A stretch of 64,000 nt of DNA from Bedellia somnulentella (taxonomy: Eukaryota; Arthropoda; Insecta; Lepidoptera; Bedelliidae): assembly GCA_963576735.1 (NCBI GenBank), contig OY755178.1, positions 8,556,001 to 8,620,000 on the forward strand. Reading direction: 5' to 3'. The position numbers and the translations under genes were made by a program. Below, piece after piece: positions 10,565-23,000 of this stretch. How positions within the stretch are numbered: the stretch's first letter is position 1; each line of letters starts with the position of its first letter. Under the pieces are notes generated by a model. The model had not been told where the DNA came from. It saw only the letters and a program-made list of their open reading frames with translations, and did not search any database.

Positions 10565-10960
10565 CTAGCTGACCCCACAGACTTCGTACTGTCAAAAGTG
10601 TAGACTTTTACGTCGTCAAACTGAAATATTTAACTGACCTGTTGAGGGTCTCTGTCATGCGATGAGAAAAAAGGTGATTTCATAGCGTCCTCACAATTTT
10701 TTCACTTCATAAGTTTTAAGTTTATAAGTATAGTAGTTTCGGCTGAGCATTGATTCTTAGTCAGTTAGTCTATTTAACAATTTTTTAAGAAAATTTTAGT
10801 TTTCTCCTTATTTTTCTGGGATAAAAAGTGTCCTATTGTGTTAATTAGATCATTATCTGGCTTCCTGTAAATTTTATTTTAAATGCGTTCTGTGAATTAG
10901 TCTTCATTTAGCTACAAACACACAAACATCTAAACTTTCATATTTATAATATTAATAGGA
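10565..10960 (-). mobile_element. Helitron-like non-autonomous element (about 0.4 kb)
   Basis: On the minus strand it starts TCCTATTAATATTATAAAT after an A and ends with GGGGTCAGCTAG before a T, with an ACGAAGTC-like subterminal segment. TC...CTAG ends between A and T are the Helitron signature. The start resembles abundant lepidopteran repeats. It overlaps the predicted last coding exon of the TSP1-repeat gene. Confidence 0.55.
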
Positions 10961-11029
10961 TTAGGTTTAAACATAAGCTTCTCGCGCAGGTGACCTCGCT
11001 CGCCGGCCAGCGCAGCGTCTTGTCTTGCG
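10930..11029 (-). CDS. TSP1 protein exon 23: cytoplasmic tail with TE-derived stop
   Basis: The frame continues from the TM exon (phase 2) through ARQDAALAGERGHLREKL in a GC-rich island that ends near 10975. It then crosses into the Helitron-like element, which supplies INIINMKV and the TAG at 10932-10930. The 100-nt length restores phase exactly. The acceptor (GCATGTAG) has a poor pyrimidine tract, which is the main doubt. Confidence 0.45.
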
Positions 11030-14000
11030 CTACATGCACGCGTGTAAATTTGGTTACGGAGTAATTTTAAAATTGTATTATCTTCTAAGATGTTTATTTA
11101 AATTAAGTGATGTCAACGACAATTTTGTTCTCAATTAAATACTCTCAATCAACAACATATTTATTTGGATAAAGATTAATATTATGTTGATAAAACATTA
11201 TGGCAATTATGCATTAAATTCGACCAAATTTATTTACCATAAAAATGGTTATAGTAAGTGAAAACATTGTTCGCTGATAGTTTGCTCCTGTTGGTCGCAG
11301 CGTGATGATATATAGCCTAAAACCTTCCTCAATAAATGGGCTATCCAACACAAAAATAATTTTTCAATTTGATTGGGTAGTTCCTGAGATCCTAGCGTTC
11401 AAACAAACAAACTCTTCAGCTTTATAATATTAGTATAGATGAATCAGTTTTGCTTACCCCATAACTCCGCGGTAGAAAGTATAGAGTCCATAGAAACAAA
11501 TGATTAAAGTCGCCGTCCACACCACAACTAACATAGATGTGCTGCCACCTGAAGTAAGTAAGAAAAAGTTAATTCATCATCCTGAACATAAAGTTCCTTT
11601 GTTAATTAGTTAAAAGTAATCGGAACTTGCACCAAGCACACTGAATGGAACCAGAATTGAAACCACAATACTATTATGGGGAGACCTGTTATGTTATTTT
11701 TTTAAAAGGGGTTACTTTTTTACGTCACAAGCCTAAAACTACTAGCATAATTCAGTCACTTTTACGGCAGCAAGATATTGATGACATCCGTGGACAAGTG
11801 TCATTCACGGGAAGAGAAGACCATATTTGAAAAGAAAAGAATAGTCATTTATTTGCCAGAATAAGAGTAAATAAAGATATCAACAGTTATTAAAGTGTCC
11901 TTGCTTATTCTAGTAACAAGATTAGCTTGCAAATATTTACTTCCTATAGAAAGGTAATTTGAAATTAAAAACAAAATTAACATAGTACCATAGACAATAT
12001 GCACATATAATATATTATTATGCAATTATACAGTCTAATGGTGTTCAAAGTACCTACTTGATGGCTGGATGTGGTGTGAATACTTACGTATATATCCGTC
12101 ATCGTGGTAGAACTCTCGCTTCTGTACTTCATTGAACCGGTCTTCGCGCTCTACAGCAGTCAACTGAGGGATTTCCTCCTCCGTGCAGTTTGCCCACTCG
12201 ATTGTTACATATCTGAAATTAAATTCTAATTTAGAAATACATATCATGCTATCTTTAAATAAAGGTTAGCAAATACAATATGTGTGTCTTAAACATTTAA
12301 GACTGAATGACTGATCCAAATTCAAAAGCTGTTTGGTTTGTGACCTCACTGACGTAATATCGATATACAACAACAATCCTCAACCAAGTGAAAACATCAG
12401 ATTTTTTCGAATCTTTCTAACTTTCGAGCTTCACGTGATTAATGGATATGAATATCGATTATATATCCCAGTTGGCCCAATGTATTTAGTCTAGTCTATT
12501 ATTAGAATGTGATTAAAGCAAACATATTAGCTTGCGAGTTCAGTTCTATGGAGTCACTTTTGCTTTGGAAATTGACCGGTTTGATACTGCGATGTAAACT
12601 ATCAGGTCAAGGTCCGCTGATGTTTCGTTGAGCGTTACCGCTACATAAGCGGCCTAGAGGTAGCCATAAAATTATGTTAGGTAGCCACAACTGTTTATAC
12701 GTGTGCAAACACTATCCTATTACTACCCGCATACATAGCCCCGAGTATATATACATACCTGGATGACGTGGTACAGGTGGTAGACGGTGGCTGCACGGTC
12801 TGGCGGGTCCGCGAGCGCGCGCCGTCGCGGCACGGGCCCCACGCCGCCCACGGACCGCCGCCGGGTTGCCGCGCGCACACCGCATTCCACCTCGCACGGT
12901 TCCTCCTGTGTACGTTTTAGATTTTAGGATTCCGATAGGCAGGCAAGGTTCACTTTTGAAGATTTGCGATGAGAAAGTCACTTGATCTTTTGTTAAGAAC
13001 AAAGGTTGAATGGTTAATGTGTTGTGTGCGTACCTTTGATGTAAAATAAAAGGCTTTTTATGATAATCTTAGTTTTTTAACCTGTTTGCACTGCCATGCC
13101 GCTTTAAGATAGAGTAACTAATGAATTAAAAAAATGTTAAGTAATTTTATTTTCAACATCAATTTGCATTTTTATATTGCAGTTGGGTGATATTGAAAGA
13201 TGCGATTGGGGTTTTATCCTGTGAAAATTGTACTAAACTAATACTATTGTTGTAGACCTAGAACAACGTTACAAATAAATGATATAACTTCTGTTCAATC
13301 CTGGGTTCATGGGAAACCGTTTCATTCATCGACATTTAAGCACAAGCAAGTTAGTAATGTCATAGAATATAATCTTGTATATAAATATAATATAGTAGTT
13401 CAATTATGTATTGTTGAACTTGAAATAAGACAAAACGAATTTTAAAATTTAACGAAAACTCACATAAAACCTAAAAGAACAATATCCACAAGTATAATTA
13501 TGTATTTATGAAGATGTAGTAGATACTTTTATTTTATGCAATATCCTTGCTGTGTTTTGTATAAACCATAAAATGCGTTTGGGGAGCTAAACAATAATTT
13601 CACAGTTAACTGCAAGCAAAATTGTAGTCTCTTTGCGATATAAAGCTACAATACCGCCCTAAATAACCTAAAACAAAGTCCCAAACCAACCAGATAATGC
13701 ACGGGCGGCGCGGAGATCCGGCCGGGCAGCGCGGGCGCGCACCGCCACGGCGCCAGGGCCAGCTCGCCCGCCGCGCCCGCCAGCTCGCAGCGCGCTACCG
13801 ACACGCGGACGCCACTGCCGCACGCGCCGCGGGCTTCCTCACCCGTTGATGTCTGGGGATACCATTATTCATTTTAATTGAAACAACTTTTTGATTTTCG
13901 GATATTTTAATCGCGTGTTATTACATTATTTTTAAAGCCCGACGTTTCGAAAACTTTTCAGTTATCATGGTCACGGGAAGACTGAGGTGTTATTTGCCAT

Positions 14001-17000
14001 TAATAATGACAATGACTCATTATACAGTATTATAAAATTGTTAATACTAACTACCTTCACAAAATTTTAAGTTACATTTGCGTTTAATATTTGCTATGTA
14101 CAAAAAGAGCTAATATTATCTGGAGTCTTGCTAGTGTTCTTCCCTCGCTTAGTTACGTTGATAACTGAAAAGTTTTTGAAACGTCGGGCTTTAAAAATAA
14201 TGTAATAACACGCGATTGAAATATCCGAAAATCAAAAAGTTGTTTCNNNNNNNNNNNNNNNNNNNNNNNNNNNNNNNNNNNNNNNNNNNNNNNNNNNNNN
14301 NNNNNNNNNNNNNNNNNNNNNNNNNNNNNNNNNNNNNNNNNNNNNNNNNNNNNNNNNNNNNNNNNNNNNNNNNNNNNNNNNNNNNNNNNNNNNNNNNNNN
14401 NNNNNNNNNNNNNNNNNNNNNNNNNNNNNNNNNNNNNNNNNNNNNNAGCGCGCGTCCGCACAGCGCGTGCTGCGGCGCACACACGGCCCACTCCCCGACG
14501 TGCCAGCGCGCGCCCCGCCACGCTGCACGACGCGCGTTGTAGTGTGGCGCCGCACTCGCGACCGCCGGCCGAGCCTTCTTCTATCACTTCTCTGGAACAA
14601 TTATGATAATGTTATATAGCGGATGGAAGGACGAGTTGTATACTTTTGATTGTTTTAATGCTGGTCAAATTTACAATACTATTTATAGCTATAATTCCAA
14701 ATGTGACCGAAGAATTTTCGATACCTTTCTTGTGATTTATAGCCGTGAGTATTTGTATGTATCGCTAGTGTAGATAGCATTTTTTGATATATCAGCCAAA
14801 GCAAAAAAGGTACTCTAAGTCCTGAGTGCCAAAATTAAACACTGGATATCCAAAAGTAGGTAAATACCTCTGTTCCAGGTTCAAGGATCTACGGTTTGAA
14901 AGCTGAGTTTTGTATTGCTTTTAAAAAGTATTTTTGTTAACTTGTAATTTATAACTATTATATTTTACCTAGTCCTAAATCGATAAGCAGCTAGGGACCC
15001 CGCCTCCGCGGCGCAGGGCCCCCACTCGCCCCAGGGCCCGACGGCGCAGTCCCGCTCGCAGCGCACGGAGCAGCTGCCGCGGATCAGGTCCGGGAACTCT
15101 TCGTCGTAGCTCAGTCCGTCCGTCGATGCTTCGCGAATTCGGTGAGGACCTGAGTGCGACAATATATTGTAACTAGCTGTTGGGAAACATTGGTTTGTCA
15201 TACAAATTTTAAGCAGACTATCTTATAAGTTAGGTTGGATTGCATCCTATTTTCAGAAATATTTATTAGGCCTACAAATTTCTCATACGAGTTTTGCTGT
15301 TGCGGTGGAGTTTTAGGTTATAGTCACTGTGAATTATTTTTATACAACTACCTTATAGTTCCCTGACAAATGCTAACTTTGTATTACCATAAGTACACAT
15401 ATATATATCTTCTTAAAGTAATAAAATTCTATTCTAGCGGCTTACCAGTAAGAGGGTGGAATTTCTTGCAAACGGCCATGGGAACATCTTTGCCGTCAAC
15501 CATACACCTAGCAGCTCGGAGAATTCTACCCTCACCGCACTCCGATCTAAAAAAGAATTATTATAAAATGTCACTTCTAAAGAATAATTTTCTTATCTGA
15601 GTCGTGTTTATATCTCTTACTTACTTACTTACTTATACTCACGCCCATTATTCCCATTGGGGTAGGCAGAGACTATCGATCGCCACTTAGTACGATCTTG
15701 ACAAACCTCTCTTGCTTCCCTTACATTCATTATCCTTCTCATACATGCTCTTTTATTCTTCTCACTTCGGACCCCCGCCTTTATAAGAACGTTTTCTATC
15801 TGGTCCAGAAACGTTTTACGAGGCCGTCCTCTACTAACAATCCCATTCACATTGGCTTTATATATCTCTTTCGCTACTTTATTTTCATCCATCCTCTCTA
15901 TGTGCCCAAACCACCTCAAAATTCCTTTTTCTATCTTGCATACTACGTCATCTTTCAAACCTACTCGTTCACGGATCACAGTATTTCTCACTCTATCACA
16001 CAGCCTTACATTACATATACTTCTGAGGGATCTCATTTCCACTGCATTAACTCTACTTTCATGCTTCTTCTGCCATGCCCAACATTCACTACCATACATC
16101 AGCGTGGGAACCAGAACAGCATTATGCACAGCCATTCGAGCCTTTTCTGACAACGACTGGCTCAACATCAGACTGTTCATGGCTCCATTCACCGCGTTTC
16201 CCTTTCTAACTCTCCTTTCAATATCTTCCTCACATTTTCCATCCCTAGTAAACAAACTCCCTAGATATACAAATTCTTTCACTTGTTCCACTTTCTTACC
16301 ATTTATAACAATGTCACATTCTGTCATACTTTCCTCTCTTTATTTTAAAAAGAAATGTTTGTTTTTAGAAGTTATTAAATAGCGGTCATGTTATCATTTT
16401 ACCGAATCTATCTTCTGCTAATGGTTGCTGAAATCTAGACCTGCTATTTACTCAAAATAAATCTAAGCTTTAGGAAAAAGAATAAAAGGAAGCTTATATA
16501 TAACAATTGTACATAATTGCCCATATACCTACTGGTTTGAAGTATATTACACAATTACAATCAAAGTTCTGTTTCTTCCGTATTTATTACTTATCTATTT
16601 CCCGTTAATTTGTGTAAAATTTCCGGTGTGAACTTTGTGCACTGGCTATTATCATGTTAGTAAACTCGGCAAAAGTATAAAAATATAGTTTCTGCGATAT
16701 AATGTAAGAGAAAATATAGTTCAAACAACTAACCCTGCCGGTAAAATGCAATCAGAATCTGCTGGCAACAACTCCAAAGATACGTTCTTGCAGATGCAAA
16801 CTGGAACATCGGGCTCGGTTGCGTCCAAATACCTGGAAAAAACCCCATAGATTTGAATTCAAACATCAACATTTCTATTTATCTTCATATATAGCTGAGA
16901 TATTGAGATACTAAGAGCTATTACACAAAATTTGGTCAAAAAGCCAATTTTCAATGTTGTTTCAATAATAATATTGAAAATGTGCCAGTGTTTTGGTGTA

Positions 17001-20000
17001 GGGGTGTGTCTTTTAACTGTGCCAGCAGCAGAAAAAAGCTTGACGGATTTGAAAAAGTTGAAGTTAGTTTATGTTGCAAATACGAGTACTATCAAGCTAC
17101 TTTTAATCACGGTCTTGATGATTTCATAACATAAGCACGAAACCCCCCAGTTATGTAAAATAACGCAAGCGAAGGAGAGGGAAATTTAAACATTGATATT
17201 AAACAGTTCAACAGCACCTATTAATATTAATTGGATACATAATCTCCACTCTGGATAATGTATGACAAGAACGAAGCTAGAGAGATTGTCGGGATCGTGC
17301 AAACTGGCGATCGAAAGAAACTAACAGCGTGAATGTATGTTTGTATAATCTCCACCCTGCTATTCTCACAGAAAGCCAACCAACAAACTTACTTCAGCGG
17401 ATCCCCGCACACATGCTCGCAGGTGAGCAGCGGCACGGTGTCGCACGGCACGCGGCACGGCATGGCGCTCACCGGCACCTGCTGGCCGGCGCACGTGCCC
17501 GCTTCCACGCGGTGCGAGGCCGAGCCGCACCAGATGCCTGGAGAATTGTTAAGTTTGGAATTAGTGTTGCATGGTTTTGTACGGATGGAATGGTTGTGTG
17601 AGATCAAATTGGAACATTAGGAATAATGACGCTTTAATTATTATTTATTGGTTGTATCAGAGAGCATAACATAAACAAACTTAACATTTTAAAATATAAA
17701 ATTGAAATTATAAAGTGGTTGTTTCACAACATGGAATAGAGAGTAAGGTATCAAATGAACGCGTAGCTTGATAAGGTAACTTTGATTTACTTAGCATATC
17801 ACATTTCACTTTTATTTATAATAATAAATATCATAGTTTTATAATTTACCCAATGGTAATTTTTTGGAATTGAATTTCTATAAATTCAATTTCCAGCTTC
17901 CCGTTTCCACCACAATAGTTATCAACATGTTCTAGAAAAGACCGCGATGTTTTACAACGGTATAATGGAATCCATTACTGAAAAACATCCATAATTAAAA
18001 AAAATATATACTTACTTCTAACCCTATACCCCACGCCACACCGATGTCCCGGCGGCAGCTTGCAGCTGTTCCACTCGCCGGCCACCCAAGCCGCCTCGCG
18101 CGTCTTGCACGACTTGGCAACCGGGCAGTCGCGCGTCTCCTGCAGCGAGCCGCAGTTCGGGCCGCCGTGGACTACGCGTTGCCGGATTTGTTTGCCTGGT
18201 TCTGGAATTGAAAGATGTTCATTATTGAGTCATATTTGAGGATAATTCTTGACTTATTCACTATTGGAAATTGACAAAGCAAACCATTTTTAAACAAGGG
18301 GATTGATTCTAACCGCATCACTCAAAACCACTATGAACACCCCTTATACTTAATTGCCTCATAATCATAAGACACACACAAGAAAAATATATTGAAGAAG
18401 TGCTATTGGAAGCCGACACTATTCGGGTGTGGCATAATGTTCATACATACAAAAACATATATTCACTACAGTTCCCATTAGGGTGGACCAAGACTATCCA
18501 ACCAGCTACTTTGTATGATCCTGGCAAGCCCTTTTATTTTTCACACTGCCTTTATTTGCATAATCTCTATTTGATCAAAATGTGCTCTCGGCGGTTGTCC
18601 TCTACTATAGTGTTCACGTTGTTTCAAAGTATCAAAGTAGTATGCTAGTTACCGCAAGTGTTAGGGCAGGGTGACCACGGCTGCCAGGACTCCACTCGGC
18701 AGCCGCGACGACATCGGATGGTGCACGCGCGTCTTGGTTCGGGACGGTGGAGCGGAGCGCACCTGCAGGCGAAAGTTAAAGACATCCGTTAATTCCGTGA
18801 TTCAAAGCACATTATGTGGTGGAGGCATGGTTTTGACTTCAATCACAGTTCATACACGCATACAAATATGGCTATAAAGCCCAAAAATGGATATATAGAG
18901 CTTCGAAGTAAGAAAATTTCCTCAGCCACTTCTGGAAGTTGAATACAGTAATTAAAAAAAGGTAATTGTAGTGTATTTAACTGCATCACCGCACGCTTGT
19001 TTAGAAAGCTCTAATACCATAAGTCACTATTTACAACTTCCGCGGGAAGTATGGGTTTGTGCTATTCTAAGTCAGCACTGCACAGTATGGTAGTAGTTGT
19101 AAATTATCGTCGTCTGTATAGTCGTGTGTAATTTGAAAAGGGTAGCTGGAGCTTTGGAGAAAAATCTCAACCGCTTTTGGAAGTTTTAATTATATTTCTA
19201 CTATTTTAAGGCAAATCAAGAGTAGGAGCCGACAATTAGTTATTTAAATGATAAAGATGCTGATTAAACTTACAAAGATTCTCTAACAACATCAGCGTTG
19301 TTCTGCACGCACATCACCTCCCTGGTCATCTCACCTTCTTCAATGCACGGTTCCTCTTCATCATTCTCGACGTATGTTTCTCCATCCTGATCAAATAGAA
19401 AATTCAGTTAGAAATAATAGTGATACCAACTAGACCTTCAAGCTGTGTTTATCACATACTGACTTACCAAGGACGCTACAAAATGACCGTCCAAGTATTT
19501 GAATTTCATGAATTATATTAGCATTGGATGAGAAAGGCAGGGCAGGGTTTCTATTGATGTGAATGATATACCAATTGCCAGTACTCTAGGAAATCTCCAC
19601 GCAGTACCAAAAACACAAGTAAAAGAGTTTCATAATTGGGCATTTTTGTGGCTTTTGATTTTCCTTTTTTTTAGCTGATACTGATAACATCCTATTAGTA
19701 GCGACATTCAGACGACATCACTGCCTAAAAAGCACATACTTCAAGTTCCCACAAAAACTTTTTTCCCGTCCGTCGTTCTGTAATGTATGATATGAAATTC
19801 TAAATTACCAAAAAGTCAGTATAGTTGCTGGGAGGCATGTAGTCGTCCGTGCGTCGCTGGCAAGGTCCCCAGGGAGTGGCCAGCCAGGAGAACGCGGCGC
19901 AGGCGTGGGTGTTGCAGGTTTCTTGCTGCACCAGTTGTTCGGGAGCAGGACATGCCCAACCAGCTGTGGAAGTATTTTCATGTTTAATATTATTTTGTTT

Positions 20001-23000
20001 AACTTTCTCACTTTCGGCTAAAAACATTGTCATTTTAAAATGTTTGTTTTTTCAACATTCATTCATGAAAATTAGTGCGTATTTAATAATTTCATGGGTA
20101 TTTCTATCTTTTAAATATTATTATTGAAAAATAATAATTCCAGTTTTTCGATGTTGTTTTTAAAGTACTATTTTTTGGCACCTTAAAGAAATGGACGGGA
20201 TAAATGAAAAAAAAAATCGAATGGGGAGCCTGGCTTAGTAGTTCTTAAGAGTTCTGTAGTACTTTAAGATAATAAATATAAACGTCATTTGATGAGAATG
20301 CTACTAGTAACTTACTTCAAAATAATAATGCAAGTATACTAACTTGGCGCCGCATGTGCCAACACATGTCTCCTTCGCACCCTCGTTGGCGGCGGCGCGG
20401 CGACACTAGCGCACGGGGCGCTGCACGGCGACCAGGCGGACCACTGCGACACGACGCAGTCGCCCGCGCACGCGATGCGACAGCGCTCCCAGCGCGCGGG
20501 TGTCGCAGAGCCGCTGCACCAGGCGCGTTGGGCTTCTTTCTGGTAGGGGCAATAAGTAAGTGTTAGAAGGTTATGTGGTAGCTTAGTCTTTTTCTTAGTG
20601 TTTTTTGTTCTTGTGACTGCGATAATTTTGTGGATTTACCTCAACTAAATCCCCATGAGAAGTTTTGTACAGGTTCTTTGTTAATTGTCAGTCAATCAGA
20701 TATATGTTTAGTGAACGGTATAAACGTAGGTCATTGAAAATAACATACATACGTACATACATACATATACTCAACGGCTATAAATCCCTAGAAGGGGTAG
20801 CCAGAGCTAATTAGAAATTACTCAGCCACTTTTGTAAATTCAGTGCGGAAAAGATGGTAAAATAAAGATTGTTGGTGATGGGTCTCCAACCGCAGCGCCC
20901 AAAAATCCCTTGTAAAGCCTCAAATACCCTAAGTTGCCTCTTACGTACACCCACGGGAATTCAATGACTGTGGAGTTTTGTGGTGTACGACCCTAGCGAT
21001 CGTGGTACGTTTAGTTTTTTAGGTAATGAAGATACGGTATTAAACACCATTCACATAAAATATGATATTATACAAAAAATAAGAAACCAAAAATGTTCTC
21101 TTAACTCACCCCATCATGTCCAATACACCTGAGTTCCCTAGTCCTGCGTCCAGGCCCGCAGGCGCTATGTGGCTGCGTGAGCACGCACGGCCCCCACGGC
21201 AGCGGGTCCCAGGCGGCGCAGCGCGGGGCGGAGCACGTGCGCTTCTCTTCCAGCGGGGGGCAGGAGGCGCCGCCGCGCGATGCCGCCGTTATTACTCGGC
21301 GTCGGCGGACACTGTAGCCTGAGAGGATGATAAAGAAATGATATTTAAATGAAAATACTACTAACTACTTCTTCTTTAAAACTGATTTCAAATATATATA
21401 TATTCTAGTATTGTGTTATATTCTTATTATTAATATTTAGTAATATTTAAAATAGATAGATAATAGTTTGACGAATAAATTTAGTTTTTAAGCAAATCAG
21501 TTTAATCTATTGGACATCTACCGAACATGTTTTTGATCCAGCAAATCTTTCCATTCATGCGTTGTCTGGAAGAAATCGCTCTGAGTGATAAGACCGCCAG
21601 CTGTACTTTGGCTTTTGTACCGATCTTTATTTTGTAATTGTTGTTTTTTTGTGATGTGCAATAAAGAGTTTTTTATTTATTTATTTATATTCGAGTAATG
21701 TTGGATTACGCTATCTTTTTAATAAATATTAACCACTATTTTGCGATTTATTAGAAAACTTATGATAATATATCATGAGCAATTCTTACTTAAAGGAATG
21801 AGTGCATCATCTATCTATTTAACACCTAAAGTAATATTTCAGAAAATGTAAAAATACTGGAAAAAACCCATACCTGTAGTAGTAAGCTGTTGTACAGGAA
21901 AGAGCGGACACCCGTCGGTTGGTTGGCAAGCACCCCATTCACTCCACTCCCCAACCTCACAATCTCGAGGGCATGGTACCTGTTGGCAGTAGTATATTTC
22001 AAAAACTACTAGAAAATAGGGATATTAGTCCAAATGAATTTGTTCTGAGATAATGTATATAATATATGTTTTTAAACTTATTTTTACTAAAAAGGTGAAT
22101 CAGTGTTTTTGTATATTTTGAAATGCTATTGGTGAGGTGTTTAAAAATATACATTACACAATTAATAGAACCTAGATATGTAATGTTTTGCGCGAATACC
22201 AACGCATATAATTTTATGAGTTTTCCTAAGAATTTCATAAAATTTCCTTGGTACCCTCACCCAAGAAAGCCTCACCTACAAATGTATAGCTTTCTACAGC
22301 CAGTAAATTGTCTGTCAGTCACTCAATCAGTTTACAACAGAAATTATACGCTAAACTTAAGTGGATAACATACTTTTTGCTGTGTAGTGCCGGCTCAGAA
22401 TAACACTACCCCATTTCTTCTGGTGGGTGTACGTTAGAGGCGATTAACGGTATTGGGGCTTTAAATGGATTTTTGGGCGATGCGGTTGGAAACCCATCAC
22501 CAACAACTTTTATTTTAACATCTTCTCCCCACTTAAATTTTCAAAAGTGGCTGAGGAATTTCTAATTTCTTAGCTCTGGCGACCCCTTCTAGGGATTTAT
22601 AGCCGTGACTATATGTGTGTATGAGTATGTGATAACATACTTCACAAGGCTGCACCAGTTTGGGCATAGCAACATGCGCGCACTGAGCGGCCTGGAGCGG
22701 CCTCCCGTCCGCGCGCACACAGCTGGCCTCCCGCCGCTGCACGCCGCCGCCGCACGTCGCCTCGCTCGCCGTCTTCTCGTCAGCGTACTCTTCGGCTTCG
22801 TCTTCGTCCTCGTAGATGTCGTCGTCTGTGTCGTCGTTGGATGCTGTAATGGTTTTGGGCAGATTTATGGGGGTTGGGTTTCAATATTTTATTATTGGCT
22901 GTGTGCAACACTATAGCATCCTCAATTTTATATATTTTTCTCTCCTGAACTTCTAAAAGTAGCTTAGAAATTTCTAAATCTTAAATTCTTTTTGGGTTTT

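Noticed and set aside
15698..16382. Plus-strand frames over the RTE fragment
   Set aside because: Antisense shadows of the RT C-terminal ORF.
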